From contig LADV01000327.1 of the NCBI GenBank assembly GCA_000961805.1, positions 1-10,396 of the forward strand: a stretch of DNA of 10,396 nucleotides. Reading direction: 5' to 3'. Each line of letters starts with the position of its first letter. Within the stretch, counting starts at the first letter, position 1. The notes beneath the pieces were generated by a model. It ran no database searches, was not told where the DNA came from, and saw only the letters and a list, made by a program, of their open reading frames with translations. The position numbers and the translations under genes were made by a program. Source of the stretch: Peptococcaceae bacterium BRH_c23 (GTDB lineage Bacteria > Bacillota_B > Desulfitobacteriia > Desulfitobacteriales > Desulfitobacteriaceae). This document shows, in pieces, positions 5,593-10,396 of this stretch.

Positions 5593-7011
5593 TTAGCTTT
5601 CTTTTTCACCTATCCTTTCAATATTCAGGCTCTGCATTTTTCGATAAAGCATGCTACGGTGAAGTCCCAACCGCTCCGCTGCACCGAGGACTTTCCATTC
5701 ACATTCCTCCAGCACCTTGAGGATATATTCCTTTTCCACCTTTTTTAGCAGTGATTTTAAATCTCCGTGATGATCCTGGGCAACCGATAGGTGGGGTGCT
5801 TTATCTATCTCCGAATCCGGGTATCGCGCATCTATTGGATCGTTAAGCTCTAGTTCTCCTGCAGACAAGGTGACGACCATTCGTTCGATCATATTTTTTA
5901 GTTCTCTAATATTGCCCGGCCAGTTGTAGTTCAAGAATTTATCCATAAGACCTTGCTGTAAGACGGCATCCGTCCCATACTTGTTGTTAAATGATGCTAA
6001 AAAAAGGCCAGCCAGGGCCACAATATCCTCTTTGCGCTCCCTAAGTGGCGGAATTCGCACCGTTAAAACATTGAGTCGATAATACAGGTCGGCACGGAAG
6101 GTTCCCTGCAAAACTTTCTTCTCCAAATCCTTATTGGTAGCTGCGATGAGCCTCACATCCGTCGTGAGGATGGTCGTTCCCCCTATGCGGTTATATTGCT
6201 TATTTTCTAATACCCTTAAGAACTTGGACTGTATATCTAAAGGCATTTCTCCTATTTCATCCAGTAAAAGTGTTCCACGTTCGGCCATTTCAAAAAAGCC
6301 CGGCTTGCCTTTTTGCAACGCTCCGGAGAAGGCCCCCTTATCGTAGCCAAAAAACTCGGATTCCATCAGCTCTTTAGGGACCGCTGCGCAGTTCACCGGT
6401 ATAAACGGCTCATTGGATCGGTTGCTGTTTTCATGAATAACCCGGGATAAGACCTCTTTTCCGGTTCCCGATTCACCCAGCAAAAGCACCGTGGTGTTCG
6501 TTCTGCCTGCGATAGCTAGGTAGGCCAAAATTTTTTTCATCTGTGGACTCTCAGCGATAATCTTCGAATCCGAATTAAGAGAACTGATATACTTGAGTGT
6601 CGAGAGATATTTGGTCGCATTGGCCCGTTCTTTTTTCAACTCAGCAGCGTATTTATCGATCATGCTTTCAGCCTGAACATTGGTGATGGTCATGATGACG
6701 TTGTTATTTTCGTCAAAAATCGGGTTAGATGTGGATACCACAATATTTTGGCTTTTCGTATGAACCAAACCGGTTTCTTGTTTTTTGCTTTCGATACTCC
6801 TCATTATGATTGATCGGTCGTAGACCCCATTTTTAACCAAATCAGAGGCATTCATGCCCACTAATTCTTTATGAGGCACACCCATGTATACGCTTGCTGA
6901 TTGATTGACGAATAAAAATTTTGCGTGATTATCTGTAACGATAATACCATCATGGGAAACGTCAAAAACCTTAATCAGTTGCTCAAAAGAAATCAATGAT
7001 TCTCTATTCAT
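5593..7011 (-). CDS. sigma-54-dependent enhancer-binding regulator (PAS, AAA+, Fis HTH)
   Basis: This intact 472-residue activator remodels sigma-54 RNA polymerase. In order it has a PAS sensor domain (~10-115, with FDVSHDGIIVTD and FLFVNQSA), a short helical linker, and an AAA+ domain (~150-385) with Walker A GESGTGKE at 179-186, the sigma-54 contact loop GAFSGA at 226-231 and Walker B LLLDEIGE at 248-255. A C-terminal Fis-type helix-turn-helix (GAAERLGLHRSMLYRKM) follows. The loop has Ser in place of the usual Thr of GAFTGA, a mild change. The start at 7011 has AAAGGAGG about 13 bases upstream, a long spacing. The PAS ligand is unknown, perhaps an acyl or carboxylate signal. The probable target is the sigma-54 promoter at 4078-4093, now separated from it by IS66. 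The gene may also regulate itself through the half-site at 7090. Confidence 0.9.
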   Translation of the reverse strand: MNRESLISFEQLIKVFDVSHDGIIVTDNHAKFLFVNQSASVYMGVPHKELVGMNASDLVKNGVYDRSIIMRSIESKKQETGLVHTKSQNIVVSTSNPIFDENNNVIMTITNVQAESMIDKYAAELKKERANATKYLSTLKYISSLNSDSKIIAESPQMKKILAYLAIAGRTNTTVLLLGESGTGKEVLSRVIHENSNRSNEPFIPVNCAAVPKELMESEFFGYDKGAFSGALQKGKPGFFEMAERGTLLLDEIGEMPLDIQSKFLRVLENKQYNRIGGTTILTTDVRLIAATNKDLEKKVLQGTFRADLYYRLNVLTVRIPPLRERKEDIVALAGLFLASFNNKYGTDAVLQQGLMDKFLNYNWPGNIRELKNMIERMVVTLSAGELELNDPIDARYPDSEIDKAPHLSVAQDHHGDLKSLLKKVEKEYILKVLEECEWKVLGAAERLGLHRSMLYRKMQSLNIERIGEKES

Positions 7012-7048
7012 GGTAAAACCTAAGCCTCCTTTCTCTCATTATTTTTCT

Positions 7049-7077
7049 TTTATAATACTATCATTAATATGTGCTAA
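7049..7077 (-). promoter_or_regulatory. probable sigma-A promoter of the sigma-54 regulator gene
   Basis: On the minus strand TTAGCA (7077-7072), a 17-base spacer and TATAAA (7054-7049) lie about 38 bp before the regulator ATG. The matches to consensus are 4/6 and 5/6. Confidence 0.5.
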
Positions 7078-7089
7078 AAAAAATCTAAG

Positions 7090-7099
7090 GTCGCAAAAT
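7090..7099 (+). promoter_or_regulatory. GTCGCAAAAT half-site near the regulator promoter
   Basis: This is identical to the first ten bases of the enhancer repeat (4228-4237). It lies 12 bp upstream of the proposed -35 of the regulator gene and may mediate autoregulation. As a single decamer it could be coincidence. Confidence 0.35.
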
Positions 7100-7161
7100 T
7101 CAAACTACGCGTCGGGCGTTCACTGGATGCTAACTAACCGAATAAAATAAAGGCAATTGCT

Positions 7162-7670
7162 CTAATAAATCACTAATACGAGTTGACTATATTGTTCCCG
7201 TGAGGGCGCTAGTTCCTGCCATATGTCTTTAGCTCTACCCGATGGCCGCAACCTAGACAACCTTAATTTAGCCCCATATAAATTCGCAAGAGAAAGCATT
7301 TGATCTAAGCCTGGAATTGTATGTTTAGTTACAACACAATTAAGAGCTGTTATAACCCTTTTTTCACAAAGTAAACGAATTGCTTCAACTGCTTGCTGAT
7401 ACGTCCCTGCTCCTCGAATAGAATCGTTGACTGGTGCCACCCATCCATCTAAACTAACCTGAACCCTTAAGTCGCGTTGGCTGATTTCTTCAGCCATCTT
7501 ACTTCCGATCAGGGTTCCGTTGGTACTAAATTGAGCATAGACTCCTTTTTCATGGGCATAATCCATAATTTCCAAAAAGTTAGGATGGAGAAGAGGCTCT
7601 CCTCCCCCAACATTAATATAAAAAACCTTCATTTCCGCTAAATCGTTAATGAACTTTTTCATCTCCCAAT
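7162..7670 (-). pseudogene. mycofactocin radical SAM maturase-like (MftC), internal fragment
   Basis: About 166 residues match the core of MftC-like radical SAM peptide-modifying enzymes: FYINVGGGEP (GGEP SAM-binding motif, residues 20-23), FSTNGT (45-50), VQVSLDG (67-73), then IRGAGTYQQAVEAI and LRLSRLRPSGRA. MftC modifies the mycofactocin precursor peptide to build a redox cofactor. The N-terminal CxxxCxxC cluster motif and the C-terminal SPASM-type cluster region are both absent. The ATG at 7662 directly abuts GGGAG with no spacing and is not a real start. The C-terminus runs out after EQYSQL into unrelated bases. None of the partner genes (mftA, B, D, E, F) is in view. A related SPASM-family maturase is possible. 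Confidence 0.75.
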
Positions 7671-7683
7671 AAATATATATTTT

Positions 7684-7733
7684 AAAAACCCCGGCAACCT
7701 AGTATCACTGGATTCTAGGCCACCGGGGTTTTA
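7684..7733 (-). terminator. strong terminator after the MaoC-type gene
   Basis: The 10-bp stem AAAACCCCGG/CCGGGGTTTT (7685-7694 with 7723-7732) encloses a second stem CCTAG/CTAGG. T-runs flank it on both strands, so it probably works in both directions. It lies 23 bp after the MaoC-type stop, and the mftC fragment begins almost at its other foot. Confidence 0.85.
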
Positions 7734-7756
7734 GGGGATGAAGTATATTATGGGCT

Positions 7757-8224
7757 TTATGCAGTTGGACAGCTCTTTCTTAGCATCAAAATCCAGTTAC
7801 CTTGCATCACCGCTTCGTTCTTTTGGTTACTGACTTCTAAGGAGACCTTAATAATTCCCCGCTCTACATTCTTGCTTTCTTTCTTTTCTGTTACGATCAA
7901 AACCGCACGAATGGTATCTCCAAAACGTACTGCCCCGACAAAACGTGAAGTCATTTCAAGCACTGCAATGGTCGTTCCTAAGAAAACACCAAGTTGATTG
8001 GCCAGTCCAGTTGCAATCGATTGAATTAAGACTCCATGGGCGATTCGACCACCAAATGGGGTATTTTCCTTCGCCCATTCTTCATCCGTATGCAAGGGGT
8101 TATAATCTCCGGAAATTCCGGCGAAGCTAACGACATCCGCCTCAGAAATTGTACGTGAGACCGTATGAAATTCATCGCCTACATTTATCTCGTCAAAGGT
8201 TAGTCCTGTTACTTTGAAGATCAT
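7757..8224 (-). CDS. MaoC-family (R)-specific enoyl-CoA hydratase-like protein
   Basis: This complete 155-residue hot-dog-fold protein of the MaoC/PhaJ group typically adds water to trans-2-enoyl-CoA to give (R)-3-hydroxyacyl-CoA. The catalytic pair is visible as Asp40 and His45 in SGDYNPLHTDEEW, followed by the overhang segment FGGRIAHGVLIQSI. Length fits the single-domain family. The ATG at 8224 has GAGGG seven bases upstream. A strong terminator follows, and the gene appears to be a single unit. It could take part in the same acyl-CoA metabolism as the CoA-transferase, but it is separately transcribed and the substrate is unknown. No defects were seen. Confidence 0.88.
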   Translation of the reverse strand: MIFKVTGLTFDEINVGDEFHTVSRTISEADVVSFAGISGDYNPLHTDEEWAKENTPFGGRIAHGVLIQSIATGLANQLGVFLGTTIAVLEMTSRFVGAVRFGDTIRAVLIVTEKKESKNVERGIIKVSLEVSNQKNEAVMQGNWILMLRKSCPTA

Positions 8225-8323
8225 CTTTAATCCCTCTTTCCCTGTTTCCTTGAAAATCAGTAGTTTGACACAAGCAAAATCTTCTTAAGTGCTTATAATA
8301 ATAAATTTCCCATACAACCTTGG

Positions 8324-8338
8324 TGCCGCAAAGCGGCA
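8324..8338. promoter_or_regulatory. TGCCGC-AAA-GCGGCA inverted repeat
   Basis: A perfect 6-bp inverted repeat with a 3-base centre lies about 100 bp upstream of the MaoC-type gene and 22 bp beyond the livF terminator. It could be an operator or a small hairpin; no further support was seen. Confidence 0.25.
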
Positions 8339-8354
8339 TGGGGGGCTGACTGTA

Positions 8355-8397
8355 TAAAAAAACAAGTCTCCGGACCACTGAGTTCCGGAGACTTGTT
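8355..8397 (-). terminator. terminator behind the livF remnant
   Basis: AACAAGTCTCCGGA (8361-8374) and TCCGGAGACTTGTT (8384-8397) are perfect 14-bp complements with a 9-base loop. On the minus strand the stem is followed by a T-run (the A-run just before 8361 on the plus strand). This is the classic end of an operon, probably the lost liv operon. Confidence 0.9.
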
Positions 8398-8399
8398 AA

Positions 8400-8471
8400 G
8401 TAATTGAACGCCCGCCCATTAAACCCTGCAAATGCCATCATTTGTTGTTCGCCACCACTTAACGTTCTCAC
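8400..8471 (-). pseudogene. livF: branched-chain amino acid ABC transporter ATPase (LivF), tiny remnant
   Basis: The residues RTLSGGEQQMMAFA are the ABC signature motif as found in LivF (LSGGEQQM). Loss of one or two G residues just after moves the frame, and the sequence continues as QGLMGGR, matching the RGLMGRP that follows in LivF. A stop comes soon after and a perfect terminator follows. Roughly 25 of the usual ~235 residues remain, and the parts before and after are gone. Recognition rests on a short motif shared by many ABC ATPases, so LivF is a best guess. Confidence 0.55.
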
Positions 8472-8531
8472 GAGCTACTTTTCTCTTTCCTTTTAACTTG
8501 GAGAAAAACTGATAAACCTAGTGTTAATGCC

Positions 8532-8915
8532 TCAGAACATACTATTATTGTTGGCCGATGTTTCCGGAATTTCTTGAATAGTATCCCAGTGTTCATCGAT
8601 TTTTCCATCTTCTAATCTGAATATTTCGATAATTGCCCGACCTCGGGTATTTGGTGCACGAAGTGAATGAACATGTAGAATTACAAAATCACTGTCTGCA
8701 AAAATTTGTTTAATCTCGCTGCGCGCTTCAGGGTGATTTGTTTTAAGGAATTCGATAAATGCCTTCAATCCTTCTGGTCTATCAGCGACAAGCGGGTTGT
8801 GTTGCTTATATCGCGCACCTACATATTTCTTAGCCGCTTCATAATCCTTTTTGTTAATGATTAAATCGTAAAAATCCTTTACAATTTCTTTATTTTGCTC
8901 AGTTACAGTACTCAT
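8532..8915 (-). CDS. SnoaL-like (NTF2-fold) protein
   Basis: This complete 127-residue protein of the SnoaL-like/NTF2 fold belongs to the group annotated as SnoaL-like aldol condensation-catalysing enzymes. The characteristic N-terminal helix (NKEIVKDFYDLIINKKDYEAA) is followed by YVGARYKQHNP, then PEGLKAFIEFLKTNHPEA, and a beta-rich C-terminus with IIEIFRLEDGKIDEHWDTIQEIP. The ATG at 8915 has AAGGAGG ten bases upstream; a TTG one codon earlier (8918) is equally spaced for initiation. Actual activity is unknown for most bacterial members of this family. It stands alone between dctM and the livF remnant, with no partner genes. Confidence 0.8.
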   Translation of the reverse strand: MSTVTEQNKEIVKDFYDLIINKKDYEAAKKYVGARYKQHNPLVADRPEGLKAFIEFLKTNHPEARSEIKQIFADSDFVILHVHSLRAPNTRGRAIIEIFRLEDGKIDEHWDTIQEIPETSANNNSMF

Positions 8916-8918
8916 CAA

Positions 8919-9194
8919 AAATCATCCTCCTTGTAAGATAAACATGGGTCCAGGCCTTTAGTACTAACCAGAACGTTCCGGTGGGTCTCCTAATATCGTG
9001 CTCTAATCACTTCTTAAAGAATCCCATTGACACGTGCACTAGAACCCTAACCATTGAAGACTACAAAGTCTCTTTTACTCCAGAGAGTAACCTCAGATAT
9101 AAGAGAGTTTGCTTGACTAGGTGGTTTTCGTTATACAAGAAAGGGAAGCAAGGAGACGTCCCTGCCTCAGTCACTTCCCGTTTTATTGGCCTTT
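8919..9194. other. intergenic region between the SnoaL-like gene and dctM
   Basis: No gene is supported here. Two small inverted repeats stand side by side, AGACT/AGTCT (9058-9071) and TTACTC/GAGTAA (9075-9090). The terminator of dctM lies at the right end. I found no clear promoter for the SnoaL-like gene. Confidence 0.4.
9143..9179 (-). terminator. probable terminator after dctM
   Basis: On the minus strand GGGAAG and CTTCCC form the base of an imperfect hairpin, with an inner GCAGGGA/TCTCCTTGC stem, followed by TTTCTT. It begins 16 bases after the dctM stop. Confidence 0.5.
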
Positions 9195-10396
9195 TTATTT
9201 TCTCATTAAATCCGGTAAAAACGTTGCAATTTCAGGCACGAACATGAGTAAGACAATAAGCGCAACAATCGCGTATAAAAATGGCCATATCCCTTTGAAA
9301 ATTTTCTCCAGCGGAACGTCTGGTGCAATTCCTTTAATAACGTATACGTTTATCCCTACTGGCGGAGTTATGACCCCAGCGCCCGCTACTAAAACGATCA
9401 TGACCCCAAACCAAATGGGATCGTATCCCAGGGTGTTCACGACTGTAGGGTAAAAAATGGGCACGGTTAACAAGATTAATGCTAAAGCATCCATAACAAA
9501 TCCCAATACTACGTAAATCAATAATATAAGGCACATGACAACAAATGGCGGTAAGGGTAAACCTTCTATCCACATGCCTAATTCAAACGGCAGTCGAGTA
9601 ATGGCTATAAAGCGACCAAATACATTGGCGCCTGCTATGAGAAACATAATCATCGCTGTGGTATTTAATGTGTCATATAGCGATTTTTTCAGGCCCGCCC
9701 AATTTAATTGTTTAGTAACGACAGTAATCACAAGAACGCCAGCGGCTCCTACAGCCCCTGCCTCAGTCGGTGTGAACCAACCGGCGAATAGTCCTCCCAG
9801 AGAAAGAACAAAAACAATAAAAACTTCTAAAAGCCCACCATTTTTGAACGCGAACATTTTCTCTTTCCAAGTTGCCTTCTCGCCACGAGGAGCAAGGTCA
9901 GGATTCCTCCGCGTCATAAAATATATTACTCCTATATAAAAAAGCGTGAGAAGAATGCCGGGTATTATCCCGGATATAAACAGATCCCCGATCGAATTTT
10001 CGGTAATCACACCATAGATGATAAAGATAGTGCTGGGTGGGATCAATACCCCAAGAATTCCACCAGCTGCGACACTTGCTGTTGCCAGAGAAACATCATA
10101 CCCACGTTTTCGCATTTCAGGTATGGCTATCGAACCAATGGTTGCGGAAGTAGCTATACTTGACCCCGAAATGGCTCCAAAAATCGCTGCTGTTGCTTGA
10201 GCAGCAATAGCTAATCCACCGGGAAGATGCCCCATTGCCTTATATGCAAAAGTGAACAATCTGCCGCCGATACCCGAATAAAAAGCTAAAAAACCCATCC
10301 AAGTAAACAACGGAATAACACTTAAAGAGTAAGAAGAAAATGTGCCATACAATTCTGTGGCAACTACTTTAAAGGCAACATTAGGCGCATTAATAA
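9195..10396 (-). CDS. TRAP transporter large permease (DctM), 5' end outside the window
   Basis: About 400 residues of the large membrane subunit of a tripartite ATP-independent periplasmic transporter are visible, which uses the sodium or proton gradient to import a solute delivered by a DctP receptor. The frame stays open to the right edge (INAPNVAFKVVATELYG), so the apparent TTG start at 10352 is internal. Multiple hydrophobic spans are seen, with the family signatures IFGAISGSSIATSATIGSIA, GGILGVLIPPSTIFIIYG, WFTPTEAGAVGA and GAGVITPPVGINVYV. Full length is about 430 residues, so roughly 30 are missing. A hairpin terminator follows the stop. The dctP fragment at 78-454 belongs to the same transporter class, but is over 8 kb away and need not be its partner. 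Confidence 0.92.
   Translation of the reverse strand, partial: INAPNVAFKVVATELYGTFSSYSLSVIPLFTWMGFLAFYSGIGGRLFTFAYKAMGHLPGGLAIAAQATAAIFGAISGSSIATSATIGSIAIPEMRKRGYDVSLATASVAAGGILGVLIPPSTIFIIYGVITENSIGDLFISGIIPGILLTLFYIGVIYFMTRRNPDLAPRGEKATWKEKMFAFKNGGLLEVFIVFVLSLGGLFAGWFTPTEAGAVGAAGVLVITVVTKQLNWAGLKKSLYDTLNTTAMIMFLIAGANVFGRFIAITRLPFELGMWIEGLPLPPFVVMCLILLIYVVLGFVMDALALILLTVPIFYPTVVNTLGYDPIWFGVMIVLVAGAGVITPPVGINVYVIKGIAPDVPLEKIFKGIWPFLYAIVALIVLLMFVPEIATFLPDLMRK

Noticed and set aside
8193..8471. The 92-codon minus-strand frame taken as one protein
   Set aside because: Only its first ~15 codons resemble an ABC ATPase; the rest reads through a terminator stem and intergenic bases.
8981..9247. Plus-strand open frames in the gap before dctM (8981-9247, 9121-9453)
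   Set aside because: They run into the antisense of dctM, have no clear ribosome site, and match no family I know.
9535..9939. Plus-strand open frame (134 codons) opposite dctM
   Set aside because: Low-complexity antisense reading of membrane segments; dctM motifs on the other strand explain the sequence.

Overview
The window looks like a heavily rearranged accessory region of a low-to-moderate GC Gram-positive anaerobe. A clostridial or Peptococcaceae-type Firmicute is my best guess. The reasons are strong AGGAGG-type ribosome sites, a sigma-54 activator of the clostridial PAS/AAA+/Fis kind, acyl-CoA enzymes, TRAP and LIV transporter pieces, a mycofactocin-type radical SAM remnant and IS66/group II intron debris. 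Almost every gene reads on the minus strand. The IS66 genes are the exception.

Layout, left to right. At 78-538 is a chimera: the first ~25 codons of a 3-hydroxyacyl-CoA dehydrogenase joined to the C-terminal third of a TRAP substrate-binding protein. At 576-2147 is an intact acyl-CoA transferase. At 2329-3475 is the 3' part of a group II intron (domains VI and V, and a reverse transcriptase with three single-base frameshifts), whose 5' side is fused in frame to the middle of a thiolase (to ~4033). At 4056-4284 is an intact-looking control region for this minus-strand operon: a near-perfect -24/-12 sigma-54 promoter with a large inverted repeat about 135 bp further upstream. At 4285-5531 is a gutted IS66 element: tnpA, a truncated tnpB, an opposing tyrosine recombinase fragment and the tail of tnpC. 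At 5593-7011 is an intact sigma-54 enhancer-binding regulator. At 7162-7670 is an internal fragment of an MftC-like radical SAM enzyme. At 7757-8224 is an intact MaoC-type hydratase with its terminator. At 8400-8471 is a scrap of LivF with its terminator. At 8532-8915 is an intact SnoaL-like protein. From 9195 to the right edge is the C-terminal part of a TRAP large permease (DctM).

How it fits together (inference): the ancestral unit was probably a sigma-54-dependent operon for carboxylic acid or short-chain acyl-CoA use (thiolase, CoA-transferase, hydroxyacyl-CoA dehydrogenase), switched on by the divergently placed PAS-type activator. IS66 landed between the activator and its upstream binding sites, and a group II intron entered the thiolase region. 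Repeated deletions then fused unrelated genes. Truncated genes carry small indels, while the CoA-transferase, regulator, hydratase, SnoaL-like gene and visible dctM do not. This argues for real decay rather than uniformly poor sequence. I see no complete new defence or mobile system. The most interesting items are the preserved sigma-54 circuit, the junction chimeras and the recombinase-in-IS66 structure.
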